From the NCBI RefSeq assembly GCF_029227915.1, contig NC_079880.1:1738001-1802000 (forward strand): a stretch of DNA of 64,000 bases. The letters are read 5' to 3'. The notes under the pieces are model-generated. The model saw only the letters and a list, made by a program, of their open reading frames with translations. It was not told the DNA's origin and searched no databases. Of the stretch, positions 48,290-62,095 are shown piece after piece (the stretch's first letter is position 1; each line of letters starts with the position of its first letter). The DNA comes from Hydractinia symbiolongicarpus. Taxonomy: Eukaryota; Cnidaria; Hydrozoa; Anthoathecata; Hydractiniidae. The translations under genes and the position numbers were made by a program.

Positions 48290-51200
48290 AGCCCGGGATT
48301 TACGGGAAATCGCGGGTTTTCGTTTGCCGGCGATTAAACCGCTTTTATTTAGCGTCTCATCAAAAATGAAAACATTCTTGAAAACTACAAGTCTCATGCG
48401 TTTTAGTGGTGAAATAATAATTTAAAAAATCGTTTGGGAAATGAGTTTACTCCCTGGGTACTTTCTTTGCATACTTTTCACTATACGGGCCGAGTCCAGG
48501 ATTTACGGGAAATCGCAGGTTTTTGTTTGCCGGCGATTAAACTTCATTTATTCAGCGTCTCATCAAAAATGAAAACATTTTTAAAAACTACAAGTCTCAT
48601 GCGTTTTTGTGGTGAAAAGTAATTTAAATATTCGTTCGGGAAATGAGTTTACTCCCTGGGTACTTTCTTTGTATACTTTTGACTATACGGGCCGAGTCCG
48701 GGATTTACGGGAAATCGGGGATTTTCGTTTGCCGGCGATTAAACTTCTTTTATTCAGCGTCCCATCAAATATAAAAATATTTTTATAAACTACAAGTCTC
48801 AAGCGTTTAGTGGTGAAAAAATAATATAAAAAATTTTTCGGGAAATGAGTTTACTCCCTGGGTACTTTCTTTGTATACTTTTGACTATACGGGCCGAGTC
48901 CAGGATTTACGGGAAATCGCAGGTTTTCGTTTGCCGGCGATTAAACTTCATTTATTCAGCGTCTCATCAAAAATGAAAACATTTTTAAAAACTACAAGTC
49001 TCATGCGTTTTAGTGGTGAAAAAGTAATTTAAAAAATCGTTCGAGAAATGAGTTTACTCCCTGGGTACTTTCTTTGTATACTTTTGACTATACGGGCCAA
49101 GCCCGGGATTTACGGAAAAAACGCGGGTTTTAGTTTGCCGGCGATTAAACTTCTTTTATTCAGCGTCTCATCAAAAATGAAAACATTTTTGAAAACTACA
49201 AGTCTCATGTGGTTTAGTGGTGAAAAAATAATTTAAAAAATCGTTCGGGAAATGAGTTTACTCCCTGGGTACTTTCTTTGTATACTTTTGACTATACGGG
49301 CCGAGTCCGGGATTTACGGGAAATCGCGGATTTTTATTTGCCGGCGATTAAACTTCTTTTATTCAGCGTCCCATCAAATATGAAAATATTTTTGAAAACT
49401 ACAAGTCTCATGCGTTTAGTGGTAAAAAAATAATATAAAAAATCGTTCGGGAAATGAGTTTACTCCCTGGGTACTTTCTTTGTATACTTTTGACTATACG
49501 GGCCAAGCCCGGGATTTACGGGGAATCGCGGGTTTTCGTTTGCCGGCGATTAAACTTCTTTTATTCAGCGTCTCATCAAAAATGAAAACATTTTTGAAAA
49601 CTACAAGTCTCATGCGTTTTAGTGGTGAAAAAGTAATTTAAAAAATCGTTCGGGAAATGAGTTTACTCACTGGGTACTTTCTTTGTATACCTTTGACTAT
49701 ACGGGCCGAGTCCGGGATTTACGGGAAATCGCGGATTTTCGTTTGCCGGCGATTAAACTTCATTTATCCAGCGTCCCATCAAATATGAAAATATTTTTGA
49801 AAACTACAAGTCTCATGCGTTTAGTGGTAAAAAAATAATATAAAAAATCGTTCTGGAAATGAATTTACTCCCTGGGTACTTTCTTTGTATACTTTTGACT
49901 ATACGGGCCGAGTCCGGGATATACGGGAAATCGCGGATTTTTATTTGCCGGCGATTAAACTTCTTTTATTCAGCGTCCCATCAAATATGAAAATATTTTT
50001 GAAAACTACAAGTCTCATGCGTTTAGTGGTAAAAAAATAATATAAAAAATCGTTCGGGAAATGAGTTTACTCCCTGGGTACTTTCTTTGTATACTTTTGA
50101 CTATACGGGCCAAGCCCGGGATTTACGGGGAATCGCGGGTTTTCGTTTGCCGGCGATTAAACTTCTTTTATTCAGCGTCTCATCAAAAATGAAAACATTT
50201 TTGAAAACTACAAGTCTCATGCGTTTTAGTGGTGAAAAAGTAATTTAAAAAATCGTTCGGGAAATGAGTTTACTCACTGGGTACTTTCTTTGTATACCTT
50301 TGACTATACGGGCCGAGTCCGGGATTTACGGGAAATCGCGGATTTTCGTTTGCCGGCGATTAAACTTCTTTTATCCAGCGTCCCATCAAATATGAAAATA
50401 TTTTTGAAAACTACAAGTCTCATGCGTTTAGTGGTAAAAAAATAATATAAAAAATCGTTCTGGAAATGAATTTACTCCCTGGGTACTTTCTTTGTATACT
50501 TTTGACTATACGGGCCGAGTCCGGGATTTAGGGAAATCGCAGGTTTTCGTTTGCCGGCGATTAAACTGCTTTTATTCAGCGTCTCATCAAAAATGAAAAT
50601 ATTTTTGAAAACTACAAGTCTCATGCGTTTAGTGGTAAAAAAATAATATAAAAAATCGTTCGGGAAATGAGTTTACTCCCTGGGTACTTTTTTTGTATAC
50701 TTTTGACTATACGGGCCGAGTCCAGGATTTACGGGAAATCGCAGGTTTTCGTTTGCCGGCGATTAAACTTCATTTATTCAGCGTCTCATCAAAAATGAAA
50801 ACATTTTTAAAAACTACAAGTCTCATGCGTTTTAGTGGTGAAAAAGTAATTTAAAAAATCGTTCGGGAAATGAGTTTACTCCCTGGGTACTTTCTTTGTA
50901 TACTTTTGACTATACGGGCCAAGCCCGGGATTTACGGAAAAAACGCGGGTTTTAGTTTGCCGGCGATTAAACTTCTTTTATTCAGCGTCTCATCAAAAAT
51001 GAAAACATTTTTGAAAACTACAAGTCTCATGCGCTTTAGTGGTGAAAAAATAATTTAAAAAATCGTTCGGGAAATGAGTTTACTCCCTGGGTACTTTCTT
51101 TGTATACTTTTGACTATACGGGCCGAGTCCGGGATTTACGGGAAATCGCGGGTTTTCGTTTGCAGGCGATTAAACTTCTTTTATTCAGCGTCTCATCAAA

Positions 51201-54200
51201 AATGAAAACATTTTTGAAAACTACAAGTCTCATGCGTTTTAGTGGTGAAAAAGTAATTTAAAAAATCGTTCGGGAAATGAGTTTACTCCCTGGGTAGTTT
51301 CTTTGTATGCTTTTGACTATACGGGCCAAGCCGGGATTTACGGGAAATCGCGGGTTTTCGTTTGCCGGCGATTAAACTTCTTTTATTCAGCGTCTCATCA
51401 AAAATGAAAACATTTTCAAAAACTACAAGTCTTATGCGTTTTAGTGGTGAAAAAATAATTTAAAAAATCGTTCTGGAAATGAGTTTAGTCACAGGGTACT
51501 TTCTTTGTATACATTCGACTATACGTGCCAAGCCCGGGATTAACGGGAAATCGCGGGTTTTCGTTTGCCGGCGATTAAACCGCTTTTATTCAGCGTCTCA
51601 TCAAAAATGAAAACATTCTTGAAAACTACAAGTCTCATGCGTTTTAGTGGTGAAATAATAATTTAAAAAATCGTTTGGGAAATGAGTTTACTCCCTGGGT
51701 ACTTTCTTTGCATACTTTTGACTATACGGGCCGAGTCCAGGATTTACGGGAAATCGCAGGTTTTCGTTTGCGGGCGATTAAACTTCATTTATTCAGCGTC
51801 TCATCAAAAATGAAAACATTTTTAAAAACTACAAGTCTCATGCGTTTTAGTGGTGAAAAAGTAATTTAAAAAATCGTTCGGGAAATGAGTTTACTCCCTG
51901 GGTACTTTCTTTGTATACTTTTGACTATACGGGCCAAGCCCGGGATTTACGGAAAAAACGCGGGTTTTAGTTTGCCGGCGATTAAACTTCTTTTATTCAG
52001 CGTCCCATCAAATATGAAAATATTTTTGAAAACTACAAGTCTCATGCGTTTAGTGGTAAAAAAATAATATAAAAAATCGTTCGGGAAATGAGTTTACTCC
52101 CTGGGTACTTTCTTTGTATACTTTTGACTATACGGGCCAAGCCCGGGATTTACGGGAAATCGCGGGTTTTCGTTTGCCGGCGATTAAACTTCTTTTATTC
52201 AGCGTCTCATCAAAAATGAAAACATTTTTGAAAACTACAAGTCTCATGCGTTTTAGTGGTGAAAAAGTAATTTAAAAAATCGTTCGGGAAATGAGTTTAC
52301 TCCCTGGGTACTTTCTTTGTATACCTTTGACTATACGGGCCGAGTCCGGGATTTACGGGAAATCGCGGATTTTCGTTTGCCGGCGATTAAACTTCTTTTA
52401 TCCAGCGTCCCATCAAATATGAAAATATTTTTGAAAACTACAAGTCTCATGCGTTTAGTGGTAAAAAAATAATATAAAAAATCGTTCTGGAAATGAATTT
52501 ACTCCCTGGGTACTTTCTTTGTATACTTTTGACTATACCGGCCGAGTCCGGGATTTAGGGAAATCGCAGGTTTTCGTTTGCCGGCGATTAAACTTCTTTT
52601 ATTCAGCGTCCCATCAAATATGAAAATATTTTTGAAAACTACAAGTCTCATGCGTTTAGTGGTAAAAAAAATAATATAAAAAATCGTTCGGGAAATGAGT
52701 TTACTCCCTGGGTACTTTCTTTGTATACTTTTGACTATACGGGCCAAGCCCGGGATTTACGGGAAATCGCGGTTTTTCGTTTGCCGGCGATTAAACTTCT
52801 TTTATTCAGCGTCTCATCAAAAATGAAAACATTTTTGAAAACTACAAGTCTCATGCGTTTTAGTGGTGAAAAAGTAATTTAAAAAATCGTTCGGGAAATG
52901 AGTTTACTCCCTGGGTACTTTCTTTGTATACTTTTGACTATACGGGCCGAGTCCGGGATTTAGGGAAATCGCAGGTTTTCGTTTGCCGGCGATTAAACTG
53001 CTTTTATTCAGCGTCTCATCAAAAATGAAAACATTTTTGAAAACTACAAGTCTCATGCGTTTTAGTGGTGAAAAAATAATTTAAAAAATCGTTCGGGAAA
53101 TGAGTTTACTCACTGGGTACTTTCCTTGTATACTTTTAACTATACGGACCGAGTCCGGGATTTACGGGAAATCGCGGGTTTTCGTTTGCCGGCGATTAAA
53201 CTTCTTTTATTCAGCGTCTCATCAAAAATGAAAACATTTTTAAAAACTACAAGTCTCATGGGCTTTAGTGGTGAAATAATAATTTAAAAAATCGTTTGGG
53301 AAATGAGTTTACTCCCTGGGTACTTTCTTTGTATACTTTTGACTATACGGGCCGAATCCAGGATTTACGGGAAATCGCATGTTTTCGTTTGCCGGCGATT
53401 AAACTTCTTTTATTCAGCGTCTCGTCAAAAATGAAAACACTTTTGAAAACTACAAGTCTAATGCGTTTTAGTGGTGAAAAAGTAATTTAAAAAATCGTTT
53501 GGGAAATGAGTTTACTCCCTGGGTACTTTCTTTGTATACTTTTGACTATACGGGCCGAGTCCGGGATTTACGGGAAATCGCGGGTTTTCGTTTGCCGGCG
53601 ATTAAACTTCTTTTATTCAGCGTCTCATCAAAAATGAAAACATTTTTAAAAACTACCAGTCTTATGCGTTTTAGTGGTGAAAAAATAATTTAAAAAATCG
53701 TTCCGGAAATGAGTTTAGTCACAGGGTACTTTCTTTGTATACATTCGACAATACGTGCCAAGCCCGGAATTTACGGGAAATCGCGGGTTTTCGTTTGCCG
53801 GCTATTAAACCGCTTTTATTCAGCGTCTCATCAAAAATGAAAACATTCTTGAAAACTACAAGTCTCATGCGTTTTAGTGGTGAAATAATAATTTAAAAAA
53901 TCGTTTGGGAAATGAGTTTACTCCCTGGGTACTTTCTTTGCATACTTTTGACTATACGGGCCGAGTCCAGGATTTACGGGAAATCGCAGGTTTTCGTTTG
54001 CCGGCGATTAAACTTCATTTATTCAGCGTCTCATCAAAAATGAAAACACTTTTAAAAACTACAAGTCTCATGCGTTTTAGTGGTGAAAAAGTAATTTAAA
54101 TAATCGTTCGGGAAATGAGTTTACTCCCTGGGTACTTTCTTTGTATACTTTTGACTATACGGGCCGAGTCCGGGATTTACGGGAAATCGGGGATTTTCGT

Positions 54201-57200
54201 TTGCCGGCGATTAAAACTTCTTTTATTCAGCGTCTCATCAAAAATGAAAACTTTTTTAAAAACTACAAGTCTTATGCGTTTTAGTGGTGAAAAAATAATT
54301 TAAAAAATCGTTCTGGAAATGAGTTTACTCCATGGGTACTTTCTTTGTATACTTTTGACTATACGGGCCGAGTCCGGGATTTAAGGAAATCGCAGGTTTT
54401 CGTTTCCCGGCGATTAAACTGCTTTTATTCAGCGTCTCATCAAAAATGAAAACATTCTTGAAAACCACAAGTCTCATGCGTTTTAGTGGTGAAATAATAA
54501 TTTAAAAAATCGTTTGGGAAATGAGTTTACTCCCTGGGTACTTTCTTTGCATACTTTTGACTATACGGGCCGAGTCCAGGATTTACGGGAAATCGGGGAT
54601 TTTCGTTTGCCGGCGATTAAAACTTCATTTATTCAGCGTCTCATCAAAAATGAAAACACTTTTAAAAACTACAAGTCTCATGCGTTTTAGTGGTGAAAAA
54701 GTAATTTAAATAATCGTTCGGGAAATGAGTTTACTCCCTGGGTACTTTCTTTGTATACATTTGACTATACGGGCCGAGTCCGGGATTTACGGGAAATCGG
54801 GGATTTTCGTTTGCCGGCGATTAAAACTTCTTTTATTCAGCGTCTCATCAAAAATGAAAACTTTTTTAAAAACTACAAGTCTTATGCGTTTTAGTGGTGA
54901 AAAAATAATTTAAAAAATCGTTCTGGAAATGAGTTTACTCCATGGGTACTTTCTTTGTATACATTCGACAATACGTGCCAAGCCCGGGATTTACGGGAAA
55001 TCGCGGGTTTTCGTTTGCCGGCGATTAAACCGCTTTTATTCAGCGTCTCATCAAAAATGAAAACATTCTTGAAAACTACAAGTCTCATGCGTTTTAGTGG
55101 TGAAATAATAATTTAAAAAATCGTTTGGGAAATGAGTTTACTCCCTGGGTACTTTCTTTGCATACTTTTGACTATACGGGCCGAGTCCAGGATTTACGGG
55201 AAATCGCAGGTTTTCGTTTGCCGGCGATTAAACTTCATTTATTCAGCGTCTCATCAAAAATGAAAACACTTTTAAAAACTACAAGTCTCATGCGTTTTAG
55301 TGGTGAAAAAGTAATTTAAATAATCGTTCGAGAAATGAGTTTACTCCCTGGGTACTTTCTTTGTATACTTTTGACTATACGGGCCGAGTCCGGGATTTAC
55401 GGGAAATCGGGGATTTTCGTTTGCCGGCGATTAAAACTTCTTTTATTCAGCGTCTCATCAAAAATGAAAACACTTTTAAAAACTACAAGTCTCATGCGTT
55501 TAGTGGTGAAAAAATAATATAAAAAATCGTTCGGGAAATGAGTTTACTCCCTGGGTACTTTCTTTGTATACTTTTGACTATACGGGCCGAGTCCAGGATT
55601 TACGGGAAATCGCAGGTTTTCGTTTGCCGGCGATTAAACTTCTTTTATTCAGCGTCTCGTCAAAAATGGAAACACTTTTGAAAACTACAAGTCTCATGCG
55701 TTTTAGTGTTGAAAAAGTAATTTAAAAAATCGTTCGGGAAATGAGTTTACTCCCTGGGTACTTTCTTTGTATACTTTTGACTATACGGGCCGAGTCCGGG
55801 ATTTACGGGAAATCGCGGGTTTTCGTTTGCCGGCGATTAATCTTCTTTTATCCAGCGTCCCATCAAAAATGAAAACATTTTTAAAAACTACAAGTGTCAT
55901 GCGTTTTAGTGGTGAAAAAGTAATTTAAAAAATCGTTCGGGAAATGAGTTTACTCCCTGGGTACTTTCTTTGTATACTTTTGACTATACGGGCCAAGCCC
56001 GGGATTTACGGAAAAAACGCGGGTTTTAGTTTGCCGGCGATTAAACTTCTTTTATTCAGCGTCTCATCAAAAATGAAAACATTTTTGAAAACTACAAGTC
56101 TCATGCGTTTTAGTGGTGAAAAAGTAATTTAAAAAATCGTTCGGGAAATGAGTTTACTCCCTGGGTACTTTCTTTGTATACTTTTGACTATGCGGGCCGA
56201 GTCCGGGATTTACGGGAAATCGCGGATTTTCGTTTGCCGGCGATTAAACTTCTTTTATCCAGCGTCCCATCAAATATGAAAATATTTTTGAAAACTACAA
56301 GTCTCATTCGTTTAGTGGTAAAAAAATAATATAAAAAATCGTTCTGGAAATGAATTTACTCCCTGGGTACTTTCTTTGTATACTTTTGACTATACGGGCC
56401 GAGTCCGGGATTTAGGGAAATCGCAGGTTTTCGTTTGCCGGCGATTAAACTGCTTTTATTCAGCGTCTCATCAAAAATGAAAACATTTTTGAAAACTACA
56501 AGTCTCATGCGTTTTAGTGGTGAAAAAATAATTTAAAAAATCGTTCGGGAAATGAGTTTACTCACTGGGTACTTTCCTTGTATACTTTTAACTATACGGA
56601 CCGAGTTCGGGATTTACGGGAAATCGCGGGTTTTCGTTTGCCGGCGATTAAACTTCTTTTATTCAGCGTCTCATCAAAAATGAAAACATTTTTAAAAACT
56701 ACAAGTCTCATGGGCTTTAGTGGTGAAATAATAATTTAAAAAATCGTTTGGGAAATGAGTTTACTCCCTGGGTACTTTCTTTGTATACTTTTGACTATAC
56801 GGGCCGAGTCTAGGATTTACGGGAAATCGCAGGTTTTCGTTTGCCGGCAATTAAACTTCTTTTATTCAGCGTCTCATCAAAAATGAAAACACTTTTGAAA
56901 ACTACAAGTCTCATGCGTTTAGTGGTAAAAAGATAATATAAAAAATCGTTCGGGAAATGAGTTTACTCCCTGGGTACTTTCTTTGTATACTTTTGACTAT
57001 ACGGGCGAAGCCCGGGATTTACGGGAAATCGCGGGTTTTCGTTTGCCGGGGATTAAACTTCATTTTATTCAGCGTCTCATCAAAAATGAAAACATTTTTA
57101 AAAACTACAAGTCTTATGCGTTTTAGTGGTGAAAAAATAATTTAAAAAATCGTTCTGGAAATGAGTTTACTCCCTGGCTACTTTCTTTGTATACTTTTGA

Positions 57201-58455
57201 CTATACGGGCCGAGTCCGGGATTTAGGGAATTCGCAGGTTTTCGTTTGCCGGCGATTAAACTTCTTTTATTCAGCGTCTCATCAAAAATGAAAACGTTTT
57301 TAAAAACTACAAGTCTTATGCGTTTTAGTGGTGAAAAAATAATTTAAAAAATCGTTCTGGAAATGAGTTTACTCACAGGGTACTTTCTTTGTATACATTC
57401 GACTATACGTGCCAAGCCCGGGATTTACGGGAAATCGCGGGTTTTCGTTTGCCGGCGATTAAACTGCTTTTATTCAGCGTCTCATCAAAAATGAAAACAT
57501 TCTTGAAAACTACAAGTCTCATGCGTTTTAGTGGTGAAAAAGTAATTTAAAAAATCGCTCGGGAAATGAGTTTACTCCCTGGGGACTTTCTTTGTATACT
57601 TTTGACTATACGGGCCAAGCCCGGGATTTACGGAAAAACGCGGGTTTTCGTTTGCCGGCGATTAAACTTCTTTTATTCAGCGTCTCATCAAAAATGAAAA
57701 CATTTTTAAAAACTACAAGTCTTATGCGTTTTAGTGGTGAAAAAATAATTTAAAAAATCGTTCTGGAAATGAGTTTACTCCCTGGGTACTTTCTTTTTAT
57801 TCTTTTGACTATACGGGCCGAGTCCGGGATTTAGGGAAATCGCAGGTTTTCCTTTGCCGGCGATTAAACTGCTTTTATTCAGCGTCTCATCAAAAATGAA
57901 AACATTTTTGAAAACTACAAGTCTCATGCGTTTTAGTGGTGAAAAAATAATTTAAAAAATCGTTCGGGAAATGAGTTTACTCCCTGGGTAGTTTCTTTGT
58001 ATACTTTTGACTATACGGGCCAAGCCGGGATTTACGGGAAATCGCGGGTTTTCGTTTGCCGGCGATTAAACTTCTTTCATTCAGCGTCTCATCAAAAATG
58101 AAAACATTTTTAAAAACTACAAGTCTTATGCGTTTTAGTGGTGAAAAAATAATTTGAAAAATCGTTCTGAAAATGAGTTTACTGACAGGGTACTTTCTTT
58201 GTATACATTCGACTATACGTGCCAAGCCCGGGATTTACGGGAAATCGCGGGTTTTCGTTTGCCGGCGATTAAACTGCTTTTATTCAGCGTCTCATCAAAA
58301 ATGAAAACATTCTTGAAAACTACAAGTCTCATGCGTTTTAGTGGTGAAATAATAATTTAAAAAATCGTTTAAGAAATGAGTTTACTACCTGGGTACTTTT
58401 TTTGTATACTTTTGACTATACGGGCCGAGTCCAGGATTTACGGGAAATCGCAGGT
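48290..58455 (+). repeat. ~10 kb segmental duplication, copy B
   Basis: Second copy of 33490-42850, with the same order of rare variants. Compared with copy A it has six extra monomers (about 50.86-52.08 kb) and lacks one monomer at about 56.9 kb and one at about 57.23 kb. At both of those points the flanking monomers are fused in register, as expected for unequal exchange. Otherwise only scattered substitutions are seen, such as cataaactac near 48785 and gttccggaaat near 53701. Confidence 0.9.
50863..52078 (+). repeat. Six-monomer insertion specific to copy B
   Basis: Copy A runs from 36.06 kb straight into the sequence that in copy B is at 52.08 kb, so these roughly 1216-1218 bp are extra. 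The block contains two ggaaaaaacgcgggttttag monomers, at its start (about 50.93 kb) and its end (about 51.95 kb). It also contains a cttgcaggcg monomer, a gtatgctttt monomer, a gtcacaggg monomer and a tttgcgggcg monomer. Similar but not identical orders occur at 48.0-49.1 kb, a plausible source. Confidence 0.8.
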
Positions 58456-58469
58456 TTTCGTTTGCCGGG
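57051..58469 (+). repeat. Heptamer unit, copy 1
   Basis: 1419 bp (seven monomers) repeated from 58470. Markers: ggggattaaacttcattttattc, gggaattcgcagg, aaacgttttta, tcgctcggg, ctggggactttc, ctttttattctttt, gttttcctttgcc, and actgacaggg. It lies at the right end of segmental duplication copy B. Confidence 0.88.
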
Positions 58470-59779
58470 GATTAAACTTCATTTTATTCAGCGTCTCATC
58501 AAAAATGAAAACATTTTTAAAAACTACAAGTCTTATGCGTTTTAGTGGTGAAAAAATAATTTAAAAAATCGTTCTGGAAATGAGTTTACTCCCTGGGTAC
58601 TTTCTTTGTATACTTTTGACTATACGGGCCGAGTCCGGGATTTAGGGAATTCGCAGGTTTTCGTTTGCCGGCGATTAAACTTCTTTTATTCAGCGTCTCA
58701 TCAAAAATGAAAACGTTTTTAAAAACTACAAGTCTTATGCGTTTTAGTGGTGAAAAAATAATTTAAAAAATCGTTCTGGAAATGAGTTTACTCACAGGGT
58801 ACTTTCTTTGTATACATTCGACTATACGTGCCAAGCCCGGGATTTACGGGAAATCGCGGGTTTTCGTTTGCCGGCGATTAAACTGCTTTTATTTAGCGTC
58901 TCATCAAAAATGAAAACATTCTTGAAAACTACAAGTCTCATGCGTTTTAGTGGTGAAAAAGTAATTTAAAAAATCGCTCGGGAAATGAGTTTACTCCCTG
59001 GGGACTTTCTTTGTATACTTTTGACTATACGGGCCAAGCCCGGGATTTACGGAAAAACGCGGGTTTTCGTTTGCCGGCGATTAAACTTCTTTTATTCAGC
59101 GTCTCATCAAAAATGAAAACATTTTTAAAAACTACAAGTCTTATGCGTTTTAGTGGTGAAAAAATAATTTAAAAAATCGTTCTGGAAATGAGTTTACTCC
59201 CTGGGTACTTTCTTTTTATTCTTTTGACTATACGGGCCGAGTCCGGGATTTAGGGAAATCGCAGGTTTTCCTTTGCCGGCGATTAAACTGCTTTTATTCA
59301 GCGTCTCATCAAAAATGAAAACATTTTTGAAAACTACAAGTCTCATGCGTTTTAGTGGTGAAAAAATAATTTAAAAAATCGTTCGGGAAATGAGTTTACT
59401 CCCTGGGTAGTTTCTTTGTATACTTTTGACTATACGGGCCAAGCCGGGATTTACGGGAAATCGCGGGTTTTCGTTTGCCGGCGATTAAACTTCTTTCATT
59501 CAGCGTCTCATCAAAAATGAAAACATTTTTAAAAACTACAAGTCTTATGCGTTTTAGTGGTGAAAAAATAATTTGAAAAATCGTTCTGAAAATGAGTTTA
59601 CTGACAGGGTACTTTCTTTGTATACATTCGACTATACGTGCCAAGCCCGGGATTTACGGGAAATCGCGGGTTTTCGTTTGCCGGCGATTAAACTGCTTTT
59701 ATTTAGCGTCTCATCAAAAATGAAAACATTCTTGAAAACTACAAGTCTCATGCGTTTTAGTGGTGAAAAAGTAATTTAA
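58470..59779 (+). repeat. Heptamer unit, copy 2
   Basis: Direct copy of 57051 onward with the same marker order. It shows ttatttagcg where copy 1 has ttattcagcg (58891 region). The match ends where the tetramer repeat takes over. Confidence 0.86.
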
Positions 59780-60596
59780 AAAATCGCTCGGGAAATGAGT
59801 TTACTCCCTGGGGACTTTCTTTGTATACTTTTGACTATACGGGCCAAGCCCGGGATTTACGGAAAAACGCGGGTTTTCGTTTGCCGGCGATTAAACTTCT
59901 TTTATTCAGCGTCTCATCAAAAATGAAAACATTTTTAAAAACTACAAGTCTTATGCGTTTTAGTGGTGAAAAAATAATTTAAAAAATCGTTCTGGAAATG
60001 AGTTTACTCCCTGGGTACTTTCTTTTTATTCTTTTGACTATACGGGCCGAGTCCGGGATTTAGGGAAATCGCAGGTTTTCCTTTGCCGGCGATTAAACTG
60101 CTTTTATTCAGCGTCTCATCAAAAATGAAAACATTTTTGAAAACTACAAGTCTCATGCGTTTTAGTGGTGAAAAAATAATTTAAAAAATCGTTCGGGAAA
60201 TGAGTTTACTCCCTGGGTAGTTTCTTTGTATACTTTTGACTATACGGGCCAAGCCGGGATTTACGGGAAATCGCGGGTTTTCGTTTGCCGGCGATTAAAC
60301 TTCTTTCATTCAGCGTCTCATCAAAAATGAAAACATTTTTAAAAACTACAAGTCTTATGCGTTTTAGTGGTGAAAAAATAATTTGAAAAATCGTTCTGAA
60401 AATGAGTTTACTGACAGGGTACTTTCTTTGTATACATTCGACTATACGTGCCAAGCCCGGGATTTACGGGAAATCGCGGGTTTTCGTTTGCCGGCGATTA
60501 AACTGCTTTTATTCAGCGTCTCATCAAAAATGAAAACATTCTTGAAAACTACAAGTCTCATGCGTTTTAGTGGTGAAATAATAATTTAAAAAATCG
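58977..60596 (+). repeat. Tandem tetramer (2 x 810 bp)
   Basis: The monomer run beginning tcgctcggg and ctggggactttc at about 58977 is repeated at about 59787, 810 bp on (four monomers). In each copy it continues through ctttttattctttt, gggtagtttc and actgacaggg. This tetramer is nested in the heptamer copy, so it is younger. Confidence 0.88.
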
Positions 60597-61067
60597 TTTA
60601 AGAAATGAGTTTACTACCTGGGTACTTTTTTTGTATACTTTTGACTATACGGGCCGAGTCCAGGATTTACGGGAAATCGCAGGTTTTTGTTTGCCGGCGA
60701 TTAAACTTCTTTTATTCAGCGTCTCATCAAAAATGAAAACTTTTTTAAAAACTACAAGTCTTATGCGTTTTAGTGGTGAAAAAATAATTTAAAAAATCGT
60801 TCTGGAAATGAGTTTACTTCCTGGGTACTTTCTTTGTATACTTTTGACTATACGGGCCGAGTCCGGGATTTAAGGAAATCGCAGGTTTTCGTTTGCCAGC
60901 CATTAAACTGCTTTTATTCAGCGTCTCATCAAAAATGAAAACATTTTTGAAAACTACAAGTCTCATGCGTTTTAGTGGTGAAAAAATAATTTAAAAAATC
61001 GTTCGGGAAATGAGTTTACTCCCTGGGTAGTTTCTTTGTATACTTTTGACTATACGGGCCAAGCCGG

Positions 61068-61082
61068 GATTTCCCGTAAATC
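61068..61082 (+). repeat. 15-bp loop inversion, site 5
   Basis: Copy of site 1 in the third, partial unit (offset 18039). Confidence 0.93.
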
Positions 61083-62080
61083 CCGGGTTTTCGTTTGCCG
61101 GCGATTAAACTTCTTTTATTCAGCGTTTCATCAAAAATGAAAACATTTTTAAAAACTACAAGTCTTATGCGTTTTGGTGGTGAAAAAATAATTTAAAAAA
61201 TCGTTCTGGAAATGAGTTTACTCACAGGGTACTTTCTTTGTATACATTCGACTATACGTGCCAAGCCCGGGATTTACGGGAAATCGCGGGTTTTCGTTTG
61301 CCGGCGATTAAACTGCTTTTATTCAGCGTCTCCTCAAAAATGAAAACATTCTTGAAAACTACAAGTCTCATGCGTTTTAGTGGTGAAATAATAATTTAAA
61401 AAATCGTTTGGGAAATGAGTTTACTTTCTGGGTACTTTCTTTGTATACTTTTAACTATACGGGCCGAGTCCAGGATTTACGGGAAATCGCAGGTTTTCGT
61501 TTGCCGGCGATTAAACTTCATTTATTCAGCGTCTCATCAAAAATGAAAACATTTTTAAAAACTACAAGTCTCATGCGTTTTAGTGGTGAAAAAGTAATTT
61601 AAATAATCGTTTGGGAAATGAGTTTACTCCCTGGGTACTTTCTTTGTATACTTTTGACTATACGGGCCGAGTCCGGGATTTACGGGAAATCGGGGATTTT
61701 CGTTTGCCGGCGATGAAACTTCTTTTATTCAGCGTCCCATCAAATATGAAAATATTTTTGAAAACTACAAGTCTCATGCGTTTAGTGGTAAAAAAATAAT
61801 ATAAAAAATCGTTCGGGAAATGAGTTTACTCCCTGGGTACTTTCTTTGTATACTTTTGACTTTACGGGCCGAGTCCAGGATTTACGGGAAATCGCAGGTT
61901 TTCGTTTGCCGGCGATTAAACTTCTTTTATTCAGCGTCTCATCAAAAATGAAAACATTTTTAAAAACTACAAGTCTCATGCGTTTTAGTGGTGAAAAAGT
62001 AATTTAAAAAATCGTTCGGGAAATGAGTTTACTCCCTGGGTAGTTTCTTTGTATACTTTTGACTATACGGGCCAAGCCAG

Positions 62081-62095
62081 GATTTCCCGTAAATC
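62081..62095 (+). repeat. 15-bp loop inversion, site 6
   Basis: Copy of site 2 in the third, partial unit (offset 18039), with ccaggattt for ccgggattt just before it. The spacing to site 5 is again 1013 bp. Confidence 0.93.
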
